Positions 9,091-19,056 of a stretch of 64,000 nt of DNA are shown here, in pieces. Source of the stretch: Leptospira kobayashii (GTDB lineage: Bacteria > Spirochaetota > Leptospiria > Leptospirales > Leptospiraceae); NCBI RefSeq assembly GCF_003114835.2, contig NZ_AP025028.1, positions 804,001-868,000 of the forward strand. The letters are read 5' to 3'. The notes beneath the pieces are model-generated. The model was given only the letters and a program-made list of their open reading frames with translations. It had not been told where the DNA came from and ran no database searches. How positions within the stretch are numbered: position 1 is the first letter of the stretch; every line of letters starts with the position of its first letter. Made by a program: the position numbers and the translations under genes.

Positions 9091-10350
9091 ATGATAAGTC
9101 CGAACAAAATTGAAATTCCAAACACCATTCCTTTAAGCAAAATTTACACAAGAACGTTTTTTCAGGAAGATTCACTCGTATCCAATATTCGTAGAGCTCT
9201 ACAAAGGGAAATTCCCGTAGATATATTCGAATCCAAGGTAATTCCCGCGATTACCATCCAAGAAAGAATTTTTCTATCGAATTACTATGAAAAACGGAAC
9301 GGGGTCAACGGCCTTGTTTACAGTTTGAAAAGCATTCCTTTGAAAATAAGTATCGAGACTGCGGAAACGATTCTTGGGGAAGCGAACATTGATGAGGAAC
9401 AGAAAAAATTCTTATTCAATCTCTATATCTTGAACGAAGAAGAAGGGAAATATATCTTAAAAAGCACAGTAACGGAAGCGGATGAAATAAAAATCCTGCA
9501 GATGTTCAAACAAAAAGCGTTTCATATCAGAAATGTGGAAAAGGCTATGATCTCAGAGATTTTAGAGAGAATACCCGATGTTCCCAAAAAAGATACTTTC
9601 TTTGCCAATCTTTATACTCCTCCTACTCATAAGTTCTTCGCTCCTCCCAATCTGAAACATATATCGGGAATGCAGATCACTGAAGCTGCAAGGCAGTTCG
9701 GCATCGCGTGTCATCATATCTACGGTCGTGTTCCTTTTGAAGGAGTAACTTTTTTGCTCCAATACTTGAACGCTGAATTTTTCCAATACGCGAAATTAAA
9801 CATGCCAATCAAGATGAGAACCATTTTGAAGGATGTGAAATACAATAAGGAAAAACAATGGAATTCTTCTTCGCTTGAGATCACCGTTTATCAGGAAAAC
9901 GTAGAGATCAGTAAAGTCTGTATGGCTGCTACGATTCTTCCTTTGAAGGTTTATAAAAGATTAAAATCGGGACAGGAAGAAGTATATGAAATCGATCCTA
10001 GGTTCCGTTTGATAGATAAGTTTAAGAACAATATTTCGATTCGTGATAACGGTAAGAAGTTCGTTTGTACGATAGAAAACATGTCTCAGAACGGTTTTAT
10101 GGTGAAGGCTTCCGGAAAACATCCCGGAGATCTGAGTGATCGGGACAATCTCGAATTTTTTATGCATTTTGATATCGCGGGTTTTGTTCATGGCAAATGC
10201 AAATTGTTATGGGTAAAAGAAGATGATCATAATGAAGACACGTATTTTGCGGGATTCGGGATTGAGGAGATTTCGGAACTGGATGCCGAAAACCTGAAAG
10301 AAAGTATCGCCCGTTACGGAAGACTGATCGAAGAAAGAGAGATCTTTTAA
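9091..10350 (+). CDS. PilZ-like domain protein (possible DUF1577-type)
   Basis: A 419-residue cytoplasmic protein without membrane segments. The C-terminal quarter (about residues 310-405) resembles a PilZ c-di-GMP-binding domain: a basic stretch (DPRFRLIDKF), then CTIENMSQNGFMV in the place of the D/NxSxxG motif, followed by beta-strands (FMHFDIAGFVHGKCKLLWVKE) and a closing YFAGFGIEEI. The canonical RxxxR before the motif is not clear. The N-terminal 300 residues are unfamiliar. From memory this layout resembles the Leptospira family DUF1577, but that is unverified. A c-di-GMP effector role is plausible but inferred. Confidence 0.6.
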   Translation: MISPNKIEIPNTIPLSKIYTRTFFQEDSLVSNIRRALQREIPVDIFESKVIPAITIQERIFLSNYYEKRNGVNGLVYSLKSIPLKISIETAETILGEANIDEEQKKFLFNLYILNEEEGKYILKSTVTEADEIKILQMFKQKAFHIRNVEKAMISEILERIPDVPKKDTFFANLYTPPTHKFFAPPNLKHISGMQITEAARQFGIACHHIYGRVPFEGVTFLLQYLNAEFFQYAKLNMPIKMRTILKDVKYNKEKQWNSSSLEITVYQENVEISKVCMAATILPLKVYKRLKSGQEEVYEIDPRFRLIDKFKNNISIRDNGKKFVCTIENMSQNGFMVKASGKHPGDLSDRDNLEFFMHFDIAGFVHGKCKLLWVKEDDHNEDTYFAGFGIEEISELDAENLKESIARYGRLIEEREIF

Positions 10351-10437
10351 ACCAATCGATTTTAAAATAGGAAAATACGGATTTTACGATTCAATCATTT
10401 AGACCGGCACTTGAATCAAAATAGATAAGGAATGGGA

Positions 10438-11205
10438 ATGAAAGGGATCGAAGGAAAAGTAGTCATCGTCACCGGAGCAACTTCCGGTTTGGGAAAAGAA
10501 ATCGCACTTCAGTTCGCGAGAGAAAAAGCAAAACTTGTAATCTGCGGAAGAAGAGAGAAAGAAGGAAATGAGACTCTTGCTCTCGTTCGTTCTTTGGGTG
10601 CGGAAGCGGAGTTCGTCAATTGTGATATTTCCGTTCCCGAACAGGTAGAATATCTTGTTCAAACGGCTGTTAGGAGTTACGGAAGGCTCGATTTCGCGAT
10701 TAATAATGCAGGTTTCGCGGGAGTGATGAAGCCGATCACCGAATATCCGATTGATGTTTGGGACAATGTAGTGAACGTAAACTTGAAAGGCACATTCGTT
10801 TGTATGAAATACGAATTGGAAGCTATGCTTAAGAATCAATCAGGTGTGATCGTGAACGTATCATCCGCCATCGGGCTTCGGGGAAAGGAAAATATTTCCC
10901 CTTATTCCGCTACAAAACACGGAATCATCGGACTTACCAAAAGTGCCGCTTTTGAATACGGTCGTTTTGGAATCAGAATCAATGCGCTCTGTCCTGGGGG
11001 AATTCGTACGGAAATGGACGATTTGTTCTATAAAAATTCTCCCGATCCGGAAGCTCTTCGCAAGGAAAGGATGAAATCCTATGCATTGGGAAGAATGGCG
11101 GAAGCGAGCGAAGTGGCAAGAGTCGCCACTTGGCTGTGCAGCGAAGATTCCTCTTTTGTTACCGGCGCGTCGATCCCTGTTGACGGAGGGAAAACGGCAA
11201 GATAA
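10438..11205 (+). CDS. Short-chain dehydrogenase/reductase
   Basis: A classical SDR of 255 residues. The cofactor loop is TGATSGLG near the N-terminus, followed by CGRREKEG, where the Arg pair suggests NADP(H) preference. NNAG is present, catalytic Ser lies in VSSAIG and the catalytic pair is in YSATK. CPGGIRTEM and the C-terminal CSEDSSFVTGASIPVDGG are typical of the FabG/glucose-dehydrogenase-like branch. I chose the ATG at 10438 rather than 10432 because the ribosome-binding sequence aagga (10427-10431) touches the first ATG but is 6 bases from the second. The substrate is unknown. Confidence 0.88.
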   Translation: MKGIEGKVVIVTGATSGLGKEIALQFAREKAKLVICGRREKEGNETLALVRSLGAEAEFVNCDISVPEQVEYLVQTAVRSYGRLDFAINNAGFAGVMKPITEYPIDVWDNVVNVNLKGTFVCMKYELEAMLKNQSGVIVNVSSAIGLRGKENISPYSATKHGIIGLTKSAAFEYGRFGIRINALCPGGIRTEMDDLFYKNSPDPEALRKERMKSYALGRMAEASEVARVATWLCSEDSSFVTGASIPVDGGKTAR

Positions 11206-11244
11206 AACACTGCGTCAATTCTGAATCAAATCCATCTTTAGAAG

Positions 11245-11273
11245 TTGATTTTTGTAAGCCTAATTACGATTAT
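11245..11273 (+). promoter_or_regulatory. Candidate promoter before the giant kinase gene
   Basis: TTGATT (11245-11250), a 17-base spacer and GATTAT (11268-11273) each match consensus at four of six positions, 30 bases before the ATG. The gagag stretch near 11293 can serve as ribosome-binding site. Confidence 0.3.
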
Positions 11274-11302
11274 TTCCTTTCATAAGCTCTGGGAGAGTTT
11301 TG

Positions 11303-14300
11303 ATGCTAAAATTGGCAGGGTATACCGCTCTAAAGGAAATTCATTCGGGGAAAAAAAGTCTTGTTTACCGAGGGGAAAGATCGAGCCAACCTGTAATCGT
11401 CAAAATTTTAAACCGGGACTATCCCGAGCCTCACGAATTAAACCGTTTCAAACACGAATTTGATATTTTACAAAATCTAAAAGTCCCCGGAATTCCCAGA
11501 CCGCTGGGATTTGAAAAATATAACAATTCCGTCGCTCTCATCTTGGAAGATATGGGAGGAGAGGCACTTTCCTTCACATATAAGGATAACGATAGTTATA
11601 GTCTGCTGGAGTTTTTGAATATCGCCTTGAAAGCAAGCAAGGTTTTGGAAGGAATTCATAAGGCAAATATCGTTCATAACGATATCAAAGCGCAAAATAT
11701 AGTTATAAACCAAAAGACCGGCGAATTATGTATTATCGATTTCGGTAGCTCTACTTTTTTGACTCAAAGAAATTCGTTTATTCCTTTGAATCAATCCTTT
11801 CACGGAACACTTGCCCATATTTCTCCCGAACAAACGGGGAGGATGAATCGCACTGTCGATTACCGGACGGATTTTTATTCTTTGGGCATCACTTTCTATC
11901 AGATGATGACCGGCGAACTACCGTTCCAGTATGCGGATCCCATGGAAATGGTTCATGCACATATTGCAAAAACCCCCGTCTCTCCTTATGAGAAGAATCA
12001 AAGTCCAAAAGTAGTTTCTAATATTATAATGAAATTGTTGGAAAAAAACCCGGAAGACAGATACCAAACCGTATCCGGGCTTGTTTATGATTTGGAACAA
12101 GTTGAAAAAGTTCTGAGACATGAAGGAATCAGATCGGTTCAAAAACTGGAAATCGTTGTCGCTTCCAAAGACCATTCCGGTAAATTTCAAATTCCTAAAA
12201 AACTTTACGGAAGAGAAAAAGAAGTCACCCGAATCATTGATACGTTTCATAATGTGGCAAGGGGCAATCTGGAACTCATCCTGATTGCGGGAAGATCGGG
12301 GATAGGAAAATCGGTTTTAATCAATGAAGTGAACAAACCGATCGCGGAATACAAAGGTTATTTTTCGTCCGGGAAGTACGACCAATTAAAACGTTCCATT
12401 CCCTATCGGGCCATCACTCAAAGTTTTCAAAAATTAATCCAACAGATCTTAGCGGAAAGCCAAGATTCGATTTCCATTTGGAAAGAACATATTCTCAAAG
12501 CTCTAGGCCCTAACGGAAGGGTGATTATAGAAGTGATTCCGGAATTGGGAACTTTGATCGGTGATCAACCTGAGATCGCTTCCTTGGATGCATCGGAATC
12601 TCAGAACAGGTTTAATTTCGTATTTCAAAATTTCATCAAGGCATGTGCAAGAGAAGAACATCCGATCGCCATCTTTTTGGACGATTTACAATGGGCGGAC
12701 ACTCCGAGCATTAACCTAATACGCGCTATATTGTCTGATCCTGAAATGAAACATCTGTTTTTGATGTTGTCTTACCGGGATAATGAAGTTCTGCCTACGG
12801 ATCCATTCTCCATTCTTTTGGATGATTTGAAAGGAACCGGATTTTATCATCAAAAAATAAATCTGAATCCTTTGAGTATCCAAGATATCAATTCGCTTGT
12901 TTGCGATACTCTTTTTTGCAACAAAGAAGAGTCTTTGGGGCTTGCTGAAATTTTACATTCAAAGACAAAAGGAAATCCTTTTTATGTGAACGAGGTATTC
13001 AAAAGCCTCTATGATAAGGACTTGATTGTTTATAAAAACAATCAATGGGTTTGGGATATTCAAAAAATCAGAGATGTGAATATCTCCGGAAATGTGATCG
13101 ATCTAATCGTAGAAAAGATCAAGGAACTCCCCGAATCAAGAATCGAAACTTTGAAGCTAGCCGCATGTATCGGGAGTTGGTTCAAACAGGAAGTTTATGC
13201 TTCGATTGTGGGAAAATCATTGGAAGAGGTCAAAGCTGATTTGATCGAACTTGCCAACGATGAATTTCTTCTATTGAGTGAAACGGATGTTAACTTTGTC
13301 CATGACAAAATCCAGGAAGCCGCTTATTCCATAATTCCCGAAGAAGAAAGGGAAAGGATACATTATCATATAGGAAATTCCTATCTGAAGATGATTGATG
13401 AATACCGGTTGGAAGATCATATCTTTACGATTGTCAACCAATTGAACCAAGGTATCACAAAAATCAATACGGCCGAAGAAAGAATCCACTTACAAGAGTT
13501 AAATGTGATGGCGGGAAACAAGTCGTTGGCATCTTCCGCTTATGAAGCTGCCCTCGGCTTTTTTCAGGTGGCAGTGGAATTTTTACCTGAGAATTCCTGG
13601 GAAGCACGATACGATTCCACTTTGAAATTGTATACGAATCGTGCCCAAGCAGAGTATCTTTCCAAAGAATACGACGCGGCGGAAAAAACCTTCGATATCA
13701 TATCCGCGAATGCAAAAGACACATTGGATAAGATACAGATTTTCGAATTGAAATCTTCCATGTACGTAAGCCAAAATAGAATGTTGGACGTACTTGAAAT
13801 TCTAAAACAAGCTTTGAAACTTTTAGGTTTGAACTTACCTAAAAGTCCGGGCGAACTCTCTCCTCTTCCGGATATCATACTTTTTAAATTGAAACTAGGC
13901 AAACGATCCATTTCCGATCTCGCCAATCTTCCCGTATCCGAAGATCGAAATTATCTAGCCATTATGCGCTTGTTAAATGCATGCATTGCGGCATCTTTCC
14001 TCGCGCAACCTGCTCTTTTTCCGGTAATCGTACTTAAGATGGTGCGGTTGACTTTAAAACACGGACTTTCTCCTTTGAGTCCATTCGGATTTGCCGCTTT
14101 CGGAATGATCCAAGGGTTCGGGTTGGGCGATTTCGACGCAGGTTATGAATTCGGAAAATTGGCGGTAACCTCAGTCGATAAGTTGGATGCAAAGGCGTTC
14201 AAATGCAGAACTTTATTTCTATTCGGATGTATGATCAGTCATTGGAAGTTTCATGCCAAAGAAGGAGTTTCTGTCTTTCAAGAATCCTTTCAATCGGGCA

Positions 14301-16945
14301 TGGAAACCGGTGATTTGCAATATGCCGCTTACTCTTTGAATAATATTCATTTTCAGGCATTATTACGAAGACAGAACCTGGACGAACTTGCAAGTAGTTT
14401 TGATAAATTCGAGTCCTCCTTGTTTTCTTTGAAACAAAGTAACGCCTATCAGGTTTTTCAATTGAATCGTCAGATCGTTTCCATTTTAAAAGGCAGTTCT
14501 GAAAATTTACTTTCGTTAGATGGTAAGTATTTTTCCGAGTCTGTCATCGCTGTGGAATGGCAAACTTTAAAAAATGCAAATGCATTGTTTGATTATTACG
14601 TATGTAAGGCGAGACTGGACTATCTGTTCGGGGATTTGGAAAAAGCATACGAATATTATTTATTAGGCGAGCCGTTTGAAGGCGCAATGTTCGGAATGAT
14701 GTTTATCCCTGAACTTGTATTTTTCGGCTCGTTGATTTCCGCTTCTCTTTTGAAAACCGGCTGCAATCAAACTAAGAAAAAAGAATATAGAAAACAAATT
14801 GATAAAAATCAGAAAAGATTTAAAAAATGGGCGAAGAGTTCCCCCTATAACTACGGGCACAAATTTTATATTATCGAGGGACTTGTCGCCGAAATAGAAG
14901 GGAATGCAAAAAAGGCCCTTTCCTATTGGAAAAAGGCGATCGGGCTTGCAAAGGAAAATGATTATACTTTGGAGGGTGCGATCGCGAACGAATTTTCCGC
15001 CCGCATTCTTCTCAGTCAGGGCGAATCAATGTATGCTAACGTACATTTGGTGGAAGCACATCATCTTTATCGCAAATGGGGCTGTGATCCCAAGGTAAAG
15101 GAACTGGAAGGGAAATATTCCTTTCTTAAAAAATATTCCAAACGAAGTATAAATGATCCGATGGAGACCTTTACACTTACAAGTACTACCAAAGAGGTAA
15201 CAAGCACTTCCGATAGTTATTTTGACCTGCATACGGTAATCAAAGCCTCTCATACCATCTCGGGAGAAATCCAATTGGGTAGGCTTTTGGAAAAGATGAT
15301 CAAGATTCTTTTGGAGAATGCGGGAGCGGAAAGGGGATTTTTCATTTTAAAGGATGAGTCCAACTGGTTGATTCAAGCGGAAGGCAAATCCAGTACCGGT
15401 CAAGTGGAAGTGCTGCAGGCAAAGACCTTGGATTCGTTGCAATCCAATCAGACGGATGTTTCGCAATTGGAACTTTCTCCGAATATTGTCAATTATGTGA
15501 TTCGAACCAAATCGGTTGTGATTTTGAACGATGCTTCTCACGAAGGTATGTTTGTAACCGATTTTTATATAAAATCCAAATCACCGAAATCAATTCTCTG
15601 TTATCCGATTATCAATCATGGCAACTTGGTTGGAGTCGTTTATCTGGAAAACAATTTGACGACCGATGCGTTTACACCGGATCGGATCGAGATTTTGAAA
15701 TTACTATCTTCTCAAATTGCCGTTTCCATCGAAAACTCCATTCTTTATGCAAATTTGGAAGAAAAGGTAAATGAAAGAACTCAGGATTTGAATGATGCTT
15801 TAACGGAAGTTCGTGGGTTAAAGGAACAGCAGGACGGGGATTATTTCCTAACTTCACTTCTCATCGAACCTTTGGCACAAAACCATACCGCTTCGCAGGC
15901 GGTTTACGTGGACTTTTTGATAGAACAAAAGAAAAAATTCCAATTTAAAGATTGGAAGTCCGAAATCGGGGGAGATCTCTGTGTAGCCGCCAATTTGGAG
16001 TTAAGAGATCGCAAATACACAGTTGTATTGAACGGAGATGCGATGGGTAAATCCATCCAAGGAGCGGGCGGTGCACTTGTACTTGGTTCCGTATTCGAAG
16101 CGATTTTAAAAAGAGGAAGGGACACCGCTGAAAATAGAAATTTATTCCCCGAAAGATGGCTTAAGAACGCATTTATAGAACTTCATCATACGTTTACAAC
16201 ATTTGACGGATCCATGTTAGTTTCGATTTTTCTCTGTCTGATTGACGAAGAAACGGGATTTCTTTATTTTATGAATGCGGAACATCCCAGACCTGTCATT
16301 CTCCGGGACGGGAATGTAAGTTTTCTACCACATAACTTATTCTATGCGAAGTTGGGGATGTTGCTTACCAAAAAAAGAAAAAAGAAAATGCAAATCTCCA
16401 CTTACCAATTGCAGAAAAACGATGTTATGATCATAGGATCGGACGGTAGGGACGATTTGTATCTTGGAACGGAAGACGGTTATGATAAAATAAACGAAGA
16501 TGAAGAATTATTTCTCAATACGGTTAAAGAGGAAAAAGGAAATATTCGAAGCATCTTGGAATCCATTAAAACAAACGGACAATTGATTGACGACCTGTCA
16601 TTGATTCGAGTGGAATTCAAAGGACGGCCGGATCAATCGAATCACGAATTAACGAATCATACTCATGCAGCTTATGAAAAAGCCGTCGCTGAATTTGAAG
16701 CGGGTGATTACCAAAGAGCGCTTTTCTATGCGATTCCTTATAGCGATTTCAATCCTTCCAATGAAGAATGTTTGTTTCTAATTTCCAGTTGTTATCTTCA
16801 TTTGAATCAATTGGCATTTGCAATTGATTATGCGGAAAGATTGAGGCTAAGAATTCCCGATCATGAGAATAATTTAAAACAATTATTGTTTATGTACAAA
16901 GAGGTTGGGGATTTCGAGATGGCGGATAAATTAATTCAAAGTTGA
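11303..16945 (+). CDS. Ser/Thr kinase - AAA ATPase - GAF - SpoIIE phosphatase signalling protein
   Basis: A 1880-residue multidomain signal protein. Residues about 5-270 are a Hanks-type kinase (catalytic HNDIKAQN near 124, IIDFGSS near 146, ISPEQTGRMNR). A large STAND/AAA-type ATPase follows, with Walker A GRSGIGKS near 330 and Walker B IFLDDLQWAD near 455. Next comes a long TPR-like helical region (about 720-1290), then a GAF domain (about 1320-1485), a short coiled coil and a SpoIIE/PP2C-type phosphatase (about 1550-1770, GGDLCVAANLEL and VVLNGDAMGKSIQGAG). It ends in a short TPR-like tail. I start at the ATG at 11303, not the TTG just before it. Similar kinase-ATPase proteins usually end in a histidine kinase, whereas this one ends in a phosphatase. 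The stop codon touches repeat copy A directly. The input signal is unknown. Confidence 0.9.
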   Translation: MLKLAGYTALKEIHSGKKSLVYRGERSSQPVIVKILNRDYPEPHELNRFKHEFDILQNLKVPGIPRPLGFEKYNNSVALILEDMGGEALSFTYKDNDSYSLLEFLNIALKASKVLEGIHKANIVHNDIKAQNIVINQKTGELCIIDFGSSTFLTQRNSFIPLNQSFHGTLAHISPEQTGRMNRTVDYRTDFYSLGITFYQMMTGELPFQYADPMEMVHAHIAKTPVSPYEKNQSPKVVSNIIMKLLEKNPEDRYQTVSGLVYDLEQVEKVLRHEGIRSVQKLEIVVASKDHSGKFQIPKKLYGREKEVTRIIDTFHNVARGNLELILIAGRSGIGKSVLINEVNKPIAEYKGYFSSGKYDQLKRSIPYRAITQSFQKLIQQILAESQDSISIWKEHILKALGPNGRVIIEVIPELGTLIGDQPEIASLDASESQNRFNFVFQNFIKACAREEHPIAIFLDDLQWADTPSINLIRAILSDPEMKHLFLMLSYRDNEVLPTDPFSILLDDLKGTGFYHQKINLNPLSIQDINSLVCDTLFCNKEESLGLAEILHSKTKGNPFYVNEVFKSLYDKDLIVYKNNQWVWDIQKIRDVNISGNVIDLIVEKIKELPESRIETLKLAACIGSWFKQEVYASIVGKSLEEVKADLIELANDEFLLLSETDVNFVHDKIQEAAYSIIPEEERERIHYHIGNSYLKMIDEYRLEDHIFTIVNQLNQGITKINTAEERIHLQELNVMAGNKSLASSAYEAALGFFQVAVEFLPENSWEARYDSTLKLYTNRAQAEYLSKEYDAAEKTFDIISANAKDTLDKIQIFELKSSMYVSQNRMLDVLEILKQALKLLGLNLPKSPGELSPLPDIILFKLKLGKRSISDLANLPVSEDRNYLAIMRLLNACIAASFLAQPALFPVIVLKMVRLTLKHGLSPLSPFGFAAFGMIQGFGLGDFDAGYEFGKLAVTSVDKLDAKAFKCRTLFLFGCMISHWKFHAKEGVSVFQESFQSGMETGDLQYAAYSLNNIHFQALLRRQNLDELASSFDKFESSLFSLKQSNAYQVFQLNRQIVSILKGSSENLLSLDGKYFSESVIAVEWQTLKNANALFDYYVCKARLDYLFGDLEKAYEYYLLGEPFEGAMFGMMFIPELVFFGSLISASLLKTGCNQTKKKEYRKQIDKNQKRFKKWAKSSPYNYGHKFYIIEGLVAEIEGNAKKALSYWKKAIGLAKENDYTLEGAIANEFSARILLSQGESMYANVHLVEAHHLYRKWGCDPKVKELEGKYSFLKKYSKRSINDPMETFTLTSTTKEVTSTSDSYFDLHTVIKASHTISGEIQLGRLLEKMIKILLENAGAERGFFILKDESNWLIQAEGKSSTGQVEVLQAKTLDSLQSNQTDVSQLELSPNIVNYVIRTKSVVILNDASHEGMFVTDFYIKSKSPKSILCYPIINHGNLVGVVYLENNLTTDAFTPDRIEILKLLSSQIAVSIENSILYANLEEKVNERTQDLNDALTEVRGLKEQQDGDYFLTSLLIEPLAQNHTASQAVYVDFLIEQKKKFQFKDWKSEIGGDLCVAANLELRDRKYTVVLNGDAMGKSIQGAGGALVLGSVFEAILKRGRDTAENRNLFPERWLKNAFIELHHTFTTFDGSMLVSIFLCLIDEETGFLYFMNAEHPRPVILRDGNVSFLPHNLFYAKLGMLLTKKRKKKMQISTYQLQKNDVMIIGSDGRDDLYLGTEDGYDKINEDEELFLNTVKEEKGNIRSILESIKTNGQLIDDLSLIRVEFKGRPDQSNHELTNHTHAAYEKAVAEFEAGDYQRALFYAIPYSDFNPSNEECLFLISSCYLHLNQLAFAIDYAERLRLRIPDHENNLKQLLFMYKEVGDFEMADKLIQS

Positions 16946-17252
16946 TTCTTGTTATTCGGGCGCCATTTCCGGCTCTCCCTTGACGACAACGCTCGCTTTG
17001 CTGGTCGATCCGGGGTGATGGATTTATTATTTGTTGTTGGAGATTTTTCTGGGGTTCAAGGAAGGAGAAAAAATAAAAGAGAATCTTTGGTAGATAACCA
17101 ACTCTTCAAAAATGGAAGGGTTGCTACAGAGACATTTTCGTCGAGAAACAAGCTCATATCTCAAAATTTATGTTAAGTTATATTAACAAGCTCTCTTTGA
17201 TTGAATAATTTAATGATCATCTTGTTTAAGATTATAGTTTTTGAGAGGCTCA
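16946..17252 (+). repeat. Dispersed 0.4-kb repeat, copy A (left part missing)
   Basis: This stretch matches the right three quarters of the element that recurs at 21993, 23607, 28501, 34026 and 41855, in the same orientation. It starts at TTCTTGTTATTCGGGCGCC, immediately after the kinase stop codon, and ends at GAGGCTCA, 14 bases from the stop codon of the minus-strand AraC-type gene. The internal hairpin around 17099-17125 keeps its stem with a G-T change (CAACTCTTC / GAAGGGTTG). The copy is the most diverged of the set. It shows the element is not limited to the toxin-like locus. Confidence 0.85.
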
Positions 17253-17266
17253 ATTCTTCTTTTGTT

Positions 17267-18904
17267 TTATGATATGTCCTCTCTGATTGCGATTTGTTCC
17301 TTTCTATAGTCCACTGGAGCAAGGTCGGTAAGTTGTTTGAACACCCGATTGAAATTTGTGCGAGAGCCAAAGCCGCACTCGAAAGCAATTTCAAGCAGAT
17401 TCATATCGGAGGATTCTTTCATCAACTTACAAGCTTCTCTTACGCGGTATTCGTTGACCAATAGGGAAAAGGAAGTATTCATCTCTTTATTGAGAATCGC
17501 GGAAAGTTGGTCGGATCTGATACCTAACGTATGTGCAACGGTGGTAAGACTCAAATTTTCTTCCAGATAAGGTTTTTCCCGTTCAAAGTATTCGGCCAGA
17601 TTTTCCAAGATCCGGGTTACATTCAGGCTACGTACCCGTTTTTCTCTTGCAGACGAAGCAGGGAGTTTCATGAGTTCGTTTACTTTTTCCCGCAAATCAT
17701 CTCTTTCCTTTCTCAAATTACGATAACGGACGATCTGCGAAATCGTAATGACCAATATATCTATAGGGAATGCAAATAAGTGGGAATATAATGTGAATGT
17801 ATTATACGGTAATAATTTCATTACCATAAAAAAATTGATAAAGTTGGAGACTGCGATGACTAACCACGAAGCGAGAATATAAAGCACCCAGAAACGTTTA
17901 TAACGTAAACACTGAATGACTCCTGCTGTCATCAGGAGATTTCTTACAATCATAACTGCATTTGCTACTTGAACAACTGTATGGTTGCGTAATGGAAAAA
18001 AGAAAGATATGCTGAGAAGGCCTACTACAGAGATGAAAATACGAAAAGCAAAGTTCAAGCGAGGAGAAAAATCCCGCAATTGCAGATAATTTGTTAGGAA
18101 AAGTGCAAAGAATATTTCGAAGAGTAAGGCGAATACGAATTGCATTTTATTCTTGCACCAAACGGAGTCCGGCCACAGGAGTCGGGAGGCTTCTCCTGAA
18201 AAACAAAAAGCCCATAGGAAAATGAACAAAACCGCAAGGCTAAGATAAATTTCCATAAAACCGCTGAGAGTCGGATTGAAGCGAACTTGAAAGATTAAAA
18301 AAATAAGAAAGAGTCCGATGAAAATCAAATGGATCATTGCGGTTAGATTTTTTTCCGCTCCGAATTCTTCCGGTGCGTACAATCTGACAAAGAAAGCCAG
18401 ATGAACATCGGCTTGAATCCGAATGTAAAGAGTCCCCGTTTCCTGCGGCGATAGTACGAATTCGAAAGCAGGATAAGATGTGTTAGAGTTCGGAGGCAAT
18501 GGCCTATAATCTCCGGTTGCAAGCGATTGAATATTGCCGTTCGTTACCAAAAAAAAATCGACGAAATCCAAACGGTTGTTACGCAATGTAATGTACCAAT
18601 TCGAAAGATGGGTCGGATTCGTGATATGGAGTCGCAACCAATAGACATTTGTGGAAAACCCTTGGTCGAATACCGGCTTGCCATTTCGTTCCCAACCGGC
18701 TGTATCATTTCGGATTTCCGAGAGATTTGCTTCTGTAGGCGCAACTTTGTATTCAACTTCCCGGGAAACATTCAAAATCGAACCGAGATCTTCTAATATA
18801 ATTCTACCGTCTTGTGCTCTTGCCGGACGTTCCGTACTACAATTGAAAAGGAAAAAAAATGCGAAGAGGAACGCGAACTGAAATTTCACCGAAAAAACGT
18901 GCAT
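17267..18904 (-). CDS. Membrane-anchored 7TM sensor with AraC-type DNA-binding domain
   Basis: A 545-residue one-component regulator. The N-terminus is a signal sequence with a possible lipobox (LFNCS). Residues about 35-180 form a beta-rich extracytoplasmic domain of the 7TMR-DISMED2 type (YWLRLHITNPTHLSNWYITLRNNRLDF, shown in part). About seven hydrophobic helices follow (about 188-385), then a short coiled coil (RYRNLRKERDDLREKVNELM) and two AraC/XylS helix-turn-helix units (about 430-535; TTVAHTLGIRSDQLSAILNK, then LLEIAFECGFGSRTNFNRVF). Such proteins couple binding of an external ligand, often a carbohydrate, to transcription at the membrane. Ligand and targets are unknown. It converges on the kinase gene across repeat copy A. 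Confidence 0.9.
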   Translation of the reverse strand: MHVFSVKFQFAFLFAFFFLFNCSTERPARAQDGRIILEDLGSILNVSREVEYKVAPTEANLSEIRNDTAGWERNGKPVFDQGFSTNVYWLRLHITNPTHLSNWYITLRNNRLDFVDFFLVTNGNIQSLATGDYRPLPPNSNTSYPAFEFVLSPQETGTLYIRIQADVHLAFFVRLYAPEEFGAEKNLTAMIHLIFIGLFLIFLIFQVRFNPTLSGFMEIYLSLAVLFIFLWAFCFSGEASRLLWPDSVWCKNKMQFVFALLFEIFFALFLTNYLQLRDFSPRLNFAFRIFISVVGLLSISFFFPLRNHTVVQVANAVMIVRNLLMTAGVIQCLRYKRFWVLYILASWLVIAVSNFINFFMVMKLLPYNTFTLYSHLFAFPIDILVITISQIVRYRNLRKERDDLREKVNELMKLPASSAREKRVRSLNVTRILENLAEYFEREKPYLEENLSLTTVAHTLGIRSDQLSAILNKEMNTSFSLLVNEYRVREACKLMKESSDMNLLEIAFECGFGSRTNFNRVFKQLTDLAPVDYRKEQIAIREDIS

Positions 18905-19056
18905 AGGGATTCGTACGAAGAATTGATACTAGGAAACCGTGTATTGTTAGTGGCCGCAATTCGATTTTGTCCGAATTTTCTTTCCAAATCATGATCCGGT
19001 ACGACGGAACCGCTCGGATGTTTTATGATCGAGTATGTGATAAGAAAGGAATTTAG

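Noticed and set aside
16903..16945. Truncation of the kinase giant by repeat copy A
   Set aside because: The stop codon touches the repeat, which could mean a lost C-terminus, but all recognised domains and a TPR-like tail are complete, so truncation cannot be shown without orthologues.
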